DNA from: Apis mellifera
Taxonomy: Eukaryota > Arthropoda > Insecta > Hymenoptera > Apidae
Assembly (NCBI RefSeq): GCF_003254395.2
Contig: NC_037645.1
Location: 682,001-746,000, forward strand
DNA: 64,000 nt
Direction of reading: 5' to 3'
The position numbers and the translations under genes were made by a program. Positions 1-12,089 of the stretch are shown here, in pieces (position 1 is the first letter of the stretch; each line of letters begins with the position of its first letter). Under the pieces are notes generated by a model. It saw only the letters and a list, made by a program, of their open reading frames with translations. It was not told the DNA's origin and ran no database searches.

Positions 1-712
1 CAGGTTGTCTATTGCTAAAATCTTTAAATTTTTGTAGTATTTTTTTTTTTTTTGCTTATTTTTTTCTTTCGAATTTTCGGATGAATTCGTGTGTAAAAAT
101 CTTAAAATTATACAGATTCTCTATTGCTAAAATCTTTAAATTTTTTTTAAAATCTTTAGTATTTTTTTTTCTTATTTTTTCTTTCGAATTTTTGGATAGG
201 AAATTGATACGTGAAAATTTTAAAATTATACAGGTTGTCTATTGCTAAAATCTTTAAATTTTTGTAGTATTTTTTTTTTTTTGCTTATTTTTTTCTTTCG
301 AATTTTCGGATGAATTCGTGTGTAAAAATCTTAAAATTATACAGATTCTCTATTGCTAAAATCTTTAAATTTTTTTTAAAATCTTTAGTATTTTTTTTTC
401 TTATTTTTTCTTTCGAATTTTTGGATAGGGAATTGATACGTGAAAATCTTAAAATTATACAGGTTGTCTATTGCTAAAATCTTTAAGTTTTTGTAATATT
501 TTTTATTTTTGTAGTATTTTTTTTGTTTATTTTTCCTTTTGAATTTTCAGATGAATTCGTGTGTTCAAAAATCTTAAAATTATACAGGTTGTCTATTGAT
601 AAATTCTTTAAATTTTTGTAGTATTTTTTCTTTTGAATTTTCAAATGAAGGGAATTGGTACGTGAAAATCTTAAAATTATACAGGTTGTCTATTGTTAAA
701 ATCTTTAATATG
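1..712. repeat. AT-rich tandem array with alternating two-monomer (dimer) organisation
   Basis: Copies of a roughly 110-120 bp monomer begin at 1, 113, 231, 342, 460, 585 and (partial) 682. Each opens with caggttgtctattg or cagattctctattg, continues through long T runs and ctttcgaattt, and closes with cttaaaattata. The two versions alternate. The gttgtc type carries gatgaattcgtgtg and the attctc type carries ggataggaaattgatacg, so the true repeat period over the first 460 bases is about 230. The last two monomers are rearranged: 460-584 is expanded and 585-681 is shortened. The array is cut by the window start, so its full length is unknown. No coding potential is evident; open frames inside it are T-run artefacts. 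Confidence 0.93.
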
Positions 713-3700
713 ATTGAAATTTTTAGAGATTTTTGTTTTAGACATTTAGGATAATAGACAGACTCCTGTTTTGAATGAATCCATTTCTTTGATTTCAGGA
801 GTATTGCGATTGATTCAATTTCAAGCAAATTTCTATTATTCAAACAATTAATAATTCCTTATCTTCTAGAGTTATAAATAATTTTCACAAACTGCATTTC
901 TGCATATTCTGAATCTTAATGATAATCCATATTGATTAGCTCGTTTCGTACCAACTTTACCAGACATGTTCTAAAACGTATTCGTAAAACGATGAGAATA
1001 CACGTACTTGGACAAATATATATATGTGTGTGTGTGTGTAGTCTGAGGATGGATCGCGTTATTTCAGATTTATTTAATCTAACGACCGCACAAGACAAAT
1101 TATTGTTGATTGCAAATAGAAATTTAAGCTGACGAAATTTGGCTAAATATTTGAGGGAGAATTAACGTAAAATCTAATATTTCTTAGAGATACGTGGTTC
1201 CACAAAAATTTTTCCTAAAGAGCAAGTAATAAAAATCTTCATAATTATTTCGCCCCGAGTTCAACTAATACGTTGCGTCATCAAAACTAGTAATTATTCT
1301 GTTTTTTTGTAGAGCATTACACATGTAGGGCACAGCATATTCTCTCTCTGGAGTAACATTTCGCTAATAAAGAGAGACATTGAAGTTTCAACATTTTTTT
1401 TTGTTTTTACTTTAATTTTATAATGGCACAAGATACGTCGCAAATTTACATTACGAAATATTCAAGTTTTTAACGGAGTGTTATCCAGTTGTGGAAAATA
1501 TCTCGCCTAAATAATCACAACTTGATTATTATATTATGTATTAAAAACATGATAGTAATTTAAGAGTTAATTTCGCGTAATCAAAGCGAAAAAAGAAATT
1601 ATTACTCTATTCTTGTTCACAGAAATTTTACATAAAGTCAAAATCTTTAGGATTAGATAACAAGATAACAAAGCTCGAGTGAGTTTCTGGATAAACTCCA
1701 AAAGGGGGAAGTTGAACGTTTCCCTTAAATGACATTTCTCACTTTCGGAAGATCGATACACGTTCGAAGAAATAAAATGATTTTTCACCGTTTCCAACGG
1801 GTAAATACGTGACCAACGAACGGTGGAGGAACAGAAAGAGGAAAGCTCGATAGAGACGAAACGATTGTGGCGTAACGCAATCGTTATCTCTCTCTTATTT
1901 TCTTCTCTTTGTCTCTCTCTCTCTCTCTCATCTACTCATCATCATCCCTTCCCATCCTCCTCGTTCGTAATAAAAATTCGCCGCACAAAGGGAGCGGATC
2001 GGCATAGAACTGGCCGTGAAAAGTGTCGGAAATTAGAGTATCGATAAGAGAAACAAGAGGACACTATTGGAGGAGAAAAAAAACTCGGTCGCTGGGATTA
2101 TTAAAAGTTTCGAGAGGGGACGAGACTACCACTCGTGTTGTAAATTAGTGACAATTTTTCGACCGTTAGAGATAAAGTCGGTAAAGAAAGAAAAGAAAAA
2201 GAAAAAAAAGAGAAACCCTGAAAAGGCGAAGGATTAAAACAGAAGAAAGAGAGACAGAAAAAGAAAGGATCAGTCGGGACCGTTGGAGGAGAAAATTAGG
2301 GAGTGCAAAGCGAAAAAACAAAAAGAGCTCGAGCACCAAGTTGGAATAAGGACGAATAGGAGGGTGGGACGAGGAAGGGACGAGGAGAGAAGCAGGAGGG
2401 ATGGAAAAAAAAATACGTGGATGGACGAGAATAATGAAAAGAGACAGGTAGCGCGAGGCCAGCGGGGTGGGGATAATAGATGGGGAGAATGGGAGAAAAT
2501 CGACGCGTCGTCCCGCAAACATCGACGTTGAAAACAGCGCTTGTCCTGGACCACCACGTGTAATTGCAACGAGAAAGTGACCTAGCGGTACGTGACACAC
2601 GAAAAATTGGATAATGCGAATTGGCTTGAACAACCGGCCTTGGCTTGAAGGGGGGGAGGCTTGTGGACGGTTGCCGAATAAAATCGCCGCCATGAACGTG
2701 TACGCGTTCGAGGATAAGCTAGGAAAGGTTGGAAGAAGAAATCTGTTATATCATTGTTGCCGACGTGGTATTATTTTTTTCTCTCTTCGCGAGCGACGGA
2801 GAAATTGATACTTCATTTCTTCTTCTTCGCTCCTCTTTTTCTCCCCTTATTCGTGGAACGAAATGGCGCGAAAAAATTGAATCGTTCTTTCATTTCTTTT
2901 CTCAGCGTCTTATTGAATTGATGAAGGTTGGTTCGATGGACGAGAATCACTTTCGAAATTTTGTTAACGCAAAATTCTTCAGCAATCGGTTAATTTTGGG
3001 GGAGAGAGGAAAAAAGAGATAGTTCCAGTCGATGAGGAAACATTTACCTGGGAGACTCGTTGTGCACGGATTATTCAGGGGCGAGGCTGAAGAGAAGAGA
3101 AGACGGGAGAGTTTCGTGCGAGCCGGGTAATTATGGAAAGTTACTGCTCTTTGATCGAAGTGAATCCGTATATTTTATTGACAAACTGGAGGTACTAACT
3201 TTTCCATTAGGAGACACTAAGGATTTCCCAACAGGGGAATAAATCTTGCGAGTTGTTCTCCACCCGGTGTTTGCTCAAAGGAAGGTACTCTTAAAAATTG
3301 CGTTTAATAATGCATATACTTTGCTTAAAGTGGAGGATAAAAGGGAAGCAGTTTTCTTTTAAGGAATTGGTATTTAGGGAAGAGTTATCGCATTATTTGT
3401 CAACGGGGAGTTTATAAATTCGATGGAAAAAGTGAGCTCGTGGAATTTTCTCGCATAGATTAGAATATATGTTATTCCAATATGTTAATTACTTTTTCTT
3501 GTTATTTAAATACGATATATATAGAATGGATCTCGACAAATTTACTCTCAGCAAAATTCATCAAAGTTATAACTTTTGAAATGTAAGATATTATTCGATT
3601 CGAATATAAAATTTATAGAGAATGTTATTTTTTCAAAATATTTTCTATCCGATGTAAAGTTTTTTTTTGAATTTTTATTATTTCATTAAAAATTTTCTTA

Positions 3701-3885
3701 TCAAAGATTCGTAGATACTTTGATGAAACAAACTTTTATTTAATTTTGATTCTATGTATCATCGCTCTACGATGATGAAACGAAACATTACCTAATTGAA
3801 TTGCTGTTACTAATCACGTCGAGTGCCGGTTAACAGTGACTCCATGGCATTTAGCATGTTAAATGTATTCGTTATTCATCCTCGA

Positions 3886-3888
<3 letters not shown>
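713..3888. other. Non-coding stretch, intron or 5' flank of the ADAM10-family gene
   Basis: No exon, RNA gene or transposon is recognisable. A short (TG)n run lies at about 1023-1040 and a (CT)n run at about 1912-1929. The part from about 1820 to 2720 is strongly purine-rich on the + strand and richer in GC than its surroundings. That bias keeps several frames open on both strands, including a 175-codon minus-strand frame at 2166-2693 made of low-complexity Leu, Phe, Ser and Pro. I regard these as composition artefacts. Such a patch could be promoter or 5' UTR sequence, but no initiation site can be placed. Confidence 0.5.

Positions 3889-3945
<57 letters not shown>
3889..3945. repeat. (TA)n microsatellite
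   Basis: An uninterrupted TA dinucleotide run of about 57 bases, the longest in the window. It is a self-complementary tract likely to be length-polymorphic. Confidence 0.97.
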
Positions 3946-3948
<3 letters not shown>

Positions 3949-5629
3949 TTGTCGCACCATTCTCGTTTCGAATCGAGCATATTTGTATTTCCATCTAGTA
4001 GAAAATATTTAATCATCAAATATTGATCGAAACTCTAATCGAAGAATTTATTCACGTAACAATTTTTCGAAATCAAAATTTCGATTAGAATTTAATTTAA
4101 ATAAACGAATAGTTTTAAGTAGCCACGTCGAAAAAATTCGAACGTTTACATTTATTGTTATTTTTCTAATCGAGTTTCTTTGATTAGAAAATGTTCGATC
4201 ATCGATGAAAACCGCAAGTAAACCCGATATTAACCGATGTGAAATTTATTTAACGTTTCCGATATTTCAACTCGGACGATTCGGGGAACTTCGATTAAAG
4301 TTTAATTGCTTCGCATCACCGGAAGCGAGCCGCGTTGAAAATGACATTTTCACCGTATCACTTTTGTTTCGCCGTGATAAATAGTACTTTTATAGTCTCT
4401 CACTTCGTTTATCGCCCTCGTTTCATTTAATGTTACGTAAAATGCTCCGTTTTCGTTTCTGTCGCTGATATAAAAAAATGTACACACACACACACACAGA
4501 CATATATATTGATGGAACGTTTCGTAGTAACTCGTCACGATTTTAAAACGATTTACTTTATAAACTATAAAGTATTTCGAATAAATAAAGGTATTCGTAG
4601 AATGTCCAATTTTTCGCGTTCCACAGAGAGGACAGGGGGTAATTTTTTTCGATGATAAAGTAAGTGTACAAGGAAAGAAAAAATACAATTTTTTTTTTTT
4701 TTTCATTTAAAACTTCGTTTTCGAGCGAATCAAGTTTGAATATTTTTCAAATATAAACGTTAAATTTTATCGTTCAGGTTCTTGCTTTCGAACATTTACG
4801 ATTTTCGAATTTAATTCTCTCCAAAATTAATGGAACAAAATGAGAGATTCTTCTTCGACGAATCGTTTTTTAAAATTCACTTTCCGCTTTCGAGTTATGA
4901 AATAAGAAATCGCGTTGATTTTTCTTAGAAAAAAAAAGGCAAAACTATTTATTTAATTTCGCAAGCAAATGTACTTGGAATATTTTACATCTCGAAATCG
5001 AATCGAATTCGACAATCGAATCTCGCTCATCAGCTTAAAGGGGACAAGCGAGAGAGAGAGAGAGAGAGAGAGAGTTTTAATTATGTAGTTGAAATTTTGC
5101 GCGAAATTCGAGTAACGAGCGCGCGTGTAGAGCATGTAAAAATAGGTAGAACGTGGAAAACGCGGATGTTCGTTTCCATGTGCCCGGGCACACTTCCAAT
5201 GTACACACGGTTAAACTCCGTTGTGGCTGACCTTTAACGAGTTATTCTACCGCGCCCGATTCAAGTCGCGTCCGCCACCAGTCGCGAAACACCACCGGCT
5301 ACAATTACAATTCCGACCGGTCGAAATTATAAAATTGAAACAATCAATTTATCGATGCCGCGAGATTGCTCTTCGGTTTTGCCGAATAGAAAGATGCGAG
5401 TGCCGACGGTATCGTGTAAACGAGTTCCGTTCCGTTTCGCAATTTATCAATTTCTCTCTTTATTTATTCCTTTCCCCGATAGCGGAAAATCTGTTGTCTC
5501 GATAATGTTGTATCGATTAATAACGTATTCGAATGGATATTTAAAAAATTTTTCTGAAAAATAAAACGAATATTGTTATATACATTATGTAGATTAGGTA
5601 CTGTGTATAAAATATTAAGTAAAATCCTG
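3946..5629. other. Non-coding stretch with short microsatellites
   Basis: No gene is seen. It contains an (AC)n run at 4482-4498 and an (AG)n run at 5049-5074. The rest is ordinary AT-rich DNA with many tcga words. A somewhat GC-richer patch at about 5140-5420 has short open frames but no recognisable protein. Confidence 0.5.
5049..5074. repeat. (AG)n microsatellite
   Basis: About 13 consecutive AG units. GAGA-type tracts recur on both strands through the window. Confidence 0.95.
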
Positions 5630-5985
5630 ATAATCAACGATATCTCTACTTTACAACTAAATAAAAAATTAATAACAAAGCAATAATAAAGAAATTATTA
5701 ATAATAAATTTATTAATAAACAATTTAATCCATTATTATTTAATGAAATAAAAATTAACCCAAAAATTAAGTTAATAAAGTTAATATAATTAATCCATAA
5801 GAATAATAAATAACTTAAATGTTAAATTACAAAAAATATTCAAATTCAATCAATTCAATTAGAATTAAATAAATTTATTGATAAAATAATTATAGTCAAA
5901 TTTCCAGAAGAATTAAATTTAAATTATTTATTTTATTTAAAAATAATATTAACAAGTAAATTATTAAAGATATATAAACATTATC
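5630..5985 (-). pseudogene. nad4 5'-end fragment inside NUMT 1
   Basis: Minus-strand translation gives a hydrophobic, Asn- and Leu-rich stretch that begins where the nad4L fragment ends, as expected for the amino-terminal part of NADH dehydrogenase subunit 4. Internal stops and loss of similarity toward 5630 show decay. The call rests mainly on position next to nad4L and on composition; the residue-level match is weaker than for the neighbouring genes. Confidence 0.65.
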
Positions 5986-6250
5986 TTAATAAATTTCTAA
6001 TAATATAATTAATAAATCAAATCTATGATTCTTAATTTCTGGTGACCAAGTTCATAATTTATAATTTACTAACAATGATAAACTCAAAACTAATTCACAA
6101 ACAGAAAATACTAAAAAAATTAAAAATAATCACCTATTAATTTCACATTCAATAATATAAAATAACACAATAATAACTAAAAATTCAATTAAAATCAAGA
6201 AACTTAAAAAGTTTACATTATACATATAACAAAAACATAAACAACAATAA
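5985..6250 (-). pseudogene. nad4L (NADH dehydrogenase subunit 4L) in NUMT 1
   Basis: With mitochondrial codons the minus strand reads through a core containing NFLSFLILIEFLVIIVLFY, then a segment with FLIFLVFSVCELVLSLSLLV. This is the hallmark of ND4L: three membrane spans with the conserved VF-x-V-C-E-x-x-L-x-L-S-L-L-V element near the carboxyl end. The frame ends at a TAA near 5987, close to where nad4 starts, as in insect mitochondrial DNA where these two genes abut or overlap. The amino-terminal end is hard to fix. It cannot be translated in the nucleus because TGA and AGR codons are used in the mitochondrial sense. Confidence 0.88.
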
Positions 6251-6372
6251 TATTATTATAAATAACAATTTAATAAATTCTAATCTAAATAATTTAACTT
6301 AAAACAATAATTTTATAAATTAAAATCATACTATAATAATATTTATTAGCTAAATTTATATTAAAATTTAAA

Positions 6373-6426
6373 CAAATAAATATCGATAATTCCCAAAATT
6401 ACCATTTTAGATTAAACTATTTTTTG
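6373..6426 (-). pseudogene. Mitochondrial trnP(UGG) remnant in NUMT 1
   Basis: On the minus strand the sequence starts caaaaaatagtttaat, typical of insect mitochondrial tRNA-Pro. It has a short D arm (gttt/aaaa), an anticodon stem gtaat/attat, and a seven-base loop tttggga that places TGG as the anticodon. The acceptor arms caaaaaa and ttatttg pair with one mismatch. The T arm is shortened, giving about 54 nt in all. Its place between nad4L and nad6 fits the insect gene order. As a nuclear insertion it is not expected to be expressed. Confidence 0.78.
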
Positions 6427-6428
6427 AC

Positions 6429-6559
6429 AAAATTTATTATATCAACAATCCTTATCTTATCAAAAATTACTATATCTACAATAATTTCATTAATTCTAAC
6501 AATCTATTTAAATAATATCTTTAATAATCCATTAATTTTATTAATCTCCCTATGTATGT
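6429..6559 (+). pseudogene. nad6 5'-end fragment in NUMT 1
   Basis: Plus-strand translation with the mitochondrial code gives an Ile-, Leu- and Ser-rich peptide that ends in LNNIFNNPLILLISLCM and then a stop. The NP-L-x-L-L-I element is characteristic of the first part of insect NADH dehydrogenase subunit 6. Similarity fades after about 6560, close to the end of the mitochondrial insert. Confidence 0.82.
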
Positions 6560-8101
6560 AATCTACATTTACATACTAATTATCTACATATTACTACCTA
6601 TATAGAAAATACAATTTACTTTTATTCCGATATACCAATGCATCGGTGAATAATTTTATTCAACTTCACTAATTTAAAATAATTACAATATTATTTCAAA
6701 ATTGTAACATTTTCTTTAACTGTGATCAGAAATCAATTTAAATATTAAAATATTTAAAAAATCGAGAAAAATTCCTTTCGAAATTGTGTCCACAATTGTT
6801 TCGAAACGTAATTCGAGATTGTCGCGTGATCATGGAAACATCGGGCTTATGAAATTCATGGATACCGCAAATTGAATTGATACGTTATTCCCCCAAGTCG
6901 CGAGAATTAAACGGGGATTAATATACGGAGGTTGATCTTATAAAGTGGTTGGCGAGGGTATTTCGTGAGGGAGCTCGGAACTGCATATCTCGGCCAAGAA
7001 TTTGTTGCGTACTTTAATACGTCGTAAGCCGAGAGATATCGCGTATCGGAGAAAAGTAATTGCGCCGCTAAATGAAATACAATGCACGCAACGTTGTGCG
7101 AAAAGGTTGTGGAAAGCGTAAACTCGTCTTAATTGCTTCAACAAACTGGGAATAACTGGATGTACGAATAGCACGCGTTTAGTACGTAAAATTGTATCTA
7201 ACGGAGAAAAGAAAAGAGAAAGGAAGGATCAATTTGTAAATAAATTGAATTAATCTATCGTGAGATAAAATATCAACTTCCAGTTGGATTATATAATTCT
7301 TTCGAATTGAATTTTTATGCTATCCTTGTTTCAAAGATAAACATTCTTTTAATATTAAAAAGAAGATTCTAAGCTCTTGAAATTGGAAAAATCTTTTAAA
7401 AATACTTTCGAAATTTGATTGGAAATTGTTTAAAGATTTACGATCTCTGTATTACAATTTTATTAAATTGATCCTTTCTTCGAAATATTATTATAAATAT
7501 TTAAAAATGCATTTCTCTCGAAATGCTCACACAATGCATACGATATTTTATATACTCGATTTACTAAGATTTATTGTCTTAGCGTTATAAGTTAAAAAAG
7601 AAAAATATATTTAACTCGCGAGATCATCAAGAAAATATCGATAATAAAGTAACAAAGAACGATGTATTGCAGTCGTATCGAATGAAATATCGCGCACGAG
7701 CTTGTTAGCTCCGAAGGAAGACGTCTGACGTCTTTCACGCTGGTCCAAAATGAAAATTAATTACCAGAAACTGCTCCGAGACGTTAACATCAGCAAGTTA
7801 ATTACGCGTTTGTATTCGTTCTCGAACCGAACCCCTCGCGATTTTCATCCCTTCACAATTTGATTTGCCACGTCGAATTTGTTGCCATATTTTTCAACCT
7901 GTATTTCGCGTTTCTATTGTTTGTTTCGAAAATATTAAGCCCGGCTTCTCGGCTTCTAGATGTAGGGAATATCGGAGAAAAACGGCGGGGGTTGGAGATG
8001 AAAGGGAAGGATTGTAAATCCATCTCTTGGAAGAGGGATTAAAAGACCAGTTGAATAGACCAGTTCTCATGATTATTTAATTCATCACCAGACCGACTTT
8101 T

Positions 8102-8114
8102 GTGGCGCCATCTT
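8102..8114 (-). promoter_or_regulatory. Candidate CTCF- or YY1/Pho-type binding motif
   Basis: The minus strand reads AAGATGGCGCCAC. AAGATGGC is the core of YY1/Pleiohomeotic sites, and GATGGCGC resembles the core bound by insect CTCF. This is a motif match only. The surrounding 100 bases are GC-richer than average, but no promoter is visible. Confidence 0.25.
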
Positions 8115-10218
8115 TTAACCCCGGCCTTTCTTACGGCCATTCGCCGCAAAACTCGCTCGTCAAATATTGATGCTGGTCGAAACATTTGAAATTAGTTTTT
8201 GCGAATGCCCGTCCTCCTTCAATTATTCAATTATTCAAGTTTTATACCGCTGCGGAGAATTTTAACGGTGTCTTTTTTTTACATATTCACGATTTCGTTT
8301 AAAAAAAAAGAAAATATCGTTCTTTAAGATGATATTATTTAAAGAAATTAAATAACTGCGTAGAGGAAACAGGATTTGCAGTAATAATTTAATATTTCAT
8401 TCGGAAATAAATTTTCGAGCAGAAATTATAATAATTTTTATCAGTGAAAATGATAAAGTTGTCAATTTGCTTCGTACGTAATAAAGTTTGAAGGAACAAA
8501 AATTTAATTTTCACGGTATTTCTGAAAAATATTTTAAATTAACACATCGCGTATAACAAACGAGTCGTCGTGCAAAACACACGGTTACAATATCTCTCTC
8601 GGTAGAATAAAAATATATGAATTGAAAGATGGTGTAAAATATTACGAAGTGTATTCCTTTAAATTTGAAAAGAATAAATTCAAATCCTATGGTAATCGCT
8701 ATTTACGGAAACATTAGCCATTTTGTATTATAAATTGTCAAATCAAAGAAATTTAAACGAACAATTTAATTCCAACAAAATTAATCGACGATGAATGCGA
8801 GAAGGATGCGTTACGAATCGTATTATGAATAATAGCTTTAGATTTATTCCATTTTCAACGTGTATCATCTCACTCTCGCTGATAAATGATCAATCTATTT
8901 CCAGACTTGTTCCACTCCGCCTATAAATATATAAACTCGATTCCTCGTTAAATATTTTATCGGTCACCGAAGATCCGATCAACAGTTTCACACGTGTGAA
9001 ATTCTCGTGCTCGATCTGGTTGTTCGAAGTGCAGAGAGAAAGAAGGAAAGAGAGAGAGAGAGAAACCGCGCACGCGTACGCGAGAGAGAGAAAGAGAAAG
9101 AGAGAGGGGAGGAAAAAGGAAGAAAAAGGATAAACTGGAATGCTTTTTATCCATTTAGTTCGGTGTTAATCCAAAGTCTATAAAACACAGCGATGCTAGA
9201 TCAGGATCCCATTGCCCTTTGGCTCCCTTTTAGCCGTTGTTACCAGCTTATCCCCTTCCAAACTGTCAGCTCGATTGGGAGCCGCTTGGCGTGATACGAT
9301 CCTCTCTCTGGATAACTACGATAAATCCAACGAAGAATGGAGAGAAAAAAATTTGCGCAAGTTTATTTTGCATTCGATATTAAAATACGTAAAGAGGAAT
9401 ATATTTATATAACTAGAATTCGCTTTTTCGAATTCTTCTCGAGATTATAATAATTTGATTAAAATTATCACATTTTATGCTCCTCTCGAGTGAAGGAGAG
9501 CCGCGGATGAAATCAAACTCGAAGAATTTTAGTTGACAATCGTGGCGGATAGTTGGAAAACTGTTTCCACCAGAGAGAGAGAGAAATAGAGAGAAAGAGA
9601 ATTGTCGGCCATGCTCCAAATATATCGTCGCAATGCTCAAGTTTCGATTGCAGTTATCCTCGTCGTTTCCCCCTCTCCCCAGAAAATTGCACCCCAAATT
9701 CGTCTTAGTTTCCATACACGAATTTCCACCCCTATTTGTCATGCTTGTATCGAAGCTACTTATTTGTACACGTCTCTCCGCATAGTAATCATGGAAACGA
9801 ACGCGCTCCACCAAAACCAAAACTACCATTCCATTGGAATGATCGATTTCTCGAAAGGTCAGCTCGTTTCGACTAGGCGTTTAGTCATCGAGAATACTCT
9901 CTCTCTCTCTCTCTCATGGGCAATGACGAAAGTCAATTTACATTTTTCTTTTTCATCGAATCGAATTCCATTCTCCACCAGTTCTCAATCATCATCGTTT
10001 ATTCCTCTAATCGACGATACTTGTTTCGACGAGATTCTAATAAACGCGTTACAATTTTTAAAAATATATCTCATTATTGGATATTCTTCCTCGAATCGCT
10101 TATGACGTTCATTTCGAAAGCAATCTTTGTACCAAGAATTTATCCAGAATATATACAACATATATAGACGAAAAGTTTTAAACTCGCTTTAACGCGGGAA
10201 GATCTGATCTGCGCTGAT

Positions 10219-10240
10219 GGGAGGAGGGGGAGAGGGTGGG
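10219..10240 (+). other. G-rich run with G-quadruplex potential
   Basis: Runs of GGG, GGGGG, GGG and GGG are separated by AGGA, AGA and T, which satisfies the four-run G-quadruplex pattern on the + strand. Confidence 0.55.
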
Positions 10241-12089
10241 TGGCAAACGTCTCTGCGGAACGTTTGATTGTTGGGCGGAATGGAATGGTGGCGAGATTCG
10301 ATATTACCCCGTCAGAAAAGTAATTTACGGTGTCGTTCGGATTTCATCCGCGATCGTGGTCTTCGAAATCGAAACGATTCATAAAGCGAGATAAAGGTTA
10401 CTCGGTTTCCCCTCCTCTTGCGATCTTTTCTTCTTTTTCTTTTTCTTCTTTTTCTCCTCTTCTCTCGTTGCCACGACAGGGGACACGGTTGTCACGGTTG
10501 GTTGTTTTATCAAACTCCTCCTCCCCCCTCCCCTCTTTTATCGGAGTTTCGTTGGCAGGGCGAGGCCCAACTCTCGGGAGCGATGTAATTGGGTTTGAAA
10601 GGAAAGAGGATGGAACTTTGAGACAGTTTCGGCTTGTAAGACAAAGAGGCAAGTTTAAAGCTTCTGCTGAAAGCAGTTTACACGCAGGCCGACCTGTTAA
10701 ATAGCCTCGTCTCAACCCCTTTCCCAAGATCTCCCTTTTCCCATCCTTTGAGCGATAAACCGTTAAATTTTCACCAACTTGACAAAAGGATAAAGGGACG
10801 GTGCACATAATTGGTATTCGTACATCGAGAATGATTCGTTTCCTTATTCGCTTCTCCCTATTTATTTGTCCCTTTCTTTCGTTGAATTTTAAAAAATGAT
10901 TCGTACGATCTTAATGATTCTTTTATTAAGAATATTTCTAACAAAATTAATTCCCTCGCTAGAAAAATATCTATACAAACAAAATGTACAATGATTTATT
11001 TCTACTTATCTATCCATAAAAAGGAATTCGATACTTTGCCTTGCAATAATTAATTCGATCGATTCAAAACTCTCAAAAGAGGATTCGATTTAATTTCAGT
11101 CGGCAGAGATTTCCAACGATCGACCCTTTCTCGTCCATCCGCCCTAAGTGGCGCAGAATATCAGACCGATATTGCGTCGCGAGCTCGGCAAAAATAGAGC
11201 TGTCGCTATTTCCGCCGTCGTTATCGCCCCCCTCCTCCATTACCGTAACCGTAACCGTTATTGTATAGGGAAATCGGTTCGAACCAATCCCGTTAATGAT
11301 TCGAGCGGTTCGGTCCTCGAAAGCGATACCGATTTCGACCGGTCGCGTCAATCGGCGCGACGCAATTATGACAGGTAGGTTTGCGTGCAGGGGGGAAGAG
11401 GGGAGAGAGGGAAAAATCGGCGCTCGACAGGCACTTTGGCGGGCGCAGATACGGTGAATTTGCGCGTGCGAAGCGTATCCACGATCGGCTCGGTCGCCGA
11501 CAGATTTATCCGGAATTCCCGTGTCGGATATCACGCGGGCCATCGAGTGACGCGGTTATCCGGACAACGGTTCTTTCCGTGGCGGGAATGGGGGAAAAAA
11601 AAATGATTTGTGATGAAGTTATTTATTTTATATATATATAGTTTGTTTTTTTTTAGCGAGGAGTATTAGAGTTTTAGAGTTAGAATTTATACCAAGGTGG
11701 ATATGGAATGATTCTAATCGAATTAATCGTATCTGTATGTAGAAACGTTTCACAAACGAGTTATTTGGCGCAGATACAAAGAAATTCTCCATCGTTATCG
11801 TAGGATTTCGATACGGGTACAAATTGGCAGCGAGAGCTCAACTGTTGGAAGTGGTGCTCGGCGGAGAACAGGCAATCGAGGTTGATCCACCTGCAATCGA
11901 GGAGGGAGTAATTTCCAACTCGTTTACTAAGAAGCTTGGGAGAAAGAAACGTGTAGAATTTGACGTGGGAATCGCTCGAAGAAGGGGAGACATTCCTCCT
12001 AAATTTTTTTATCCTCGTTCAAATATTTGAAGATTGAAAAGAAATCTTGGAGAGAAATATTGATGGCTTCAAATGTTTGTAATTTATAA

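Larger units (their letters stand above)
5630..6600 (+). pseudogene. NUMT 1: mitochondrial nad4-nad4L-trnP-nad6 segment
   Basis: Composition changes sharply here to nearly pure A/T with almost no CG words. Read with the invertebrate mitochondrial code, the minus strand gives a nad4 5' fragment followed upstream by nad4L and trnP. The plus strand then gives the start of nad6. Order and relative strands match the conserved insect mitochondrial block (nad4 and nad4L on one strand, trnP with them, nad6 opposite). trnT should lie between nad4L and trnP, but I could not fold it confidently. Frames are broken in places, so this is an old nuclear copy, not a functional locus. Both outer boundaries are approximate, within perhaps 50 bases. 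Strand + means the nad6 (majority) strand runs with the window. Confidence 0.9.
6601..12089. other. Non-coding stretch, no gene recognised
   Basis: I see no exon, RNA gene or mobile element. Notable small items are a perfect palindrome at 7718-7734, a candidate CTCF/Pho-like motif at 8102-8114, a purine-rich block with GA runs at about 9040-9120, a (CT)n run at 9899-9914 and a G-rich run at 10219-10240. Two GC-richer patches (about 10200-10810 and 11100-11600) hold short overlapping frames on both strands with no recognisable product. Confidence 0.5.

Noticed and set aside
2166..2693. 175-codon minus-strand frame
   Set aside because: It lies in a strongly purine/pyrimidine-biased tract; the product is low-complexity Leu/Phe/Ser/Pro and overlapping frames are open on both strands.
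6290..6372. trnT expected between nad4L and trnP in NUMT 1
   Set aside because: The sequence is in the right place but I could not find a convincing cloverleaf with a TGT anticodon, so it is not annotated.
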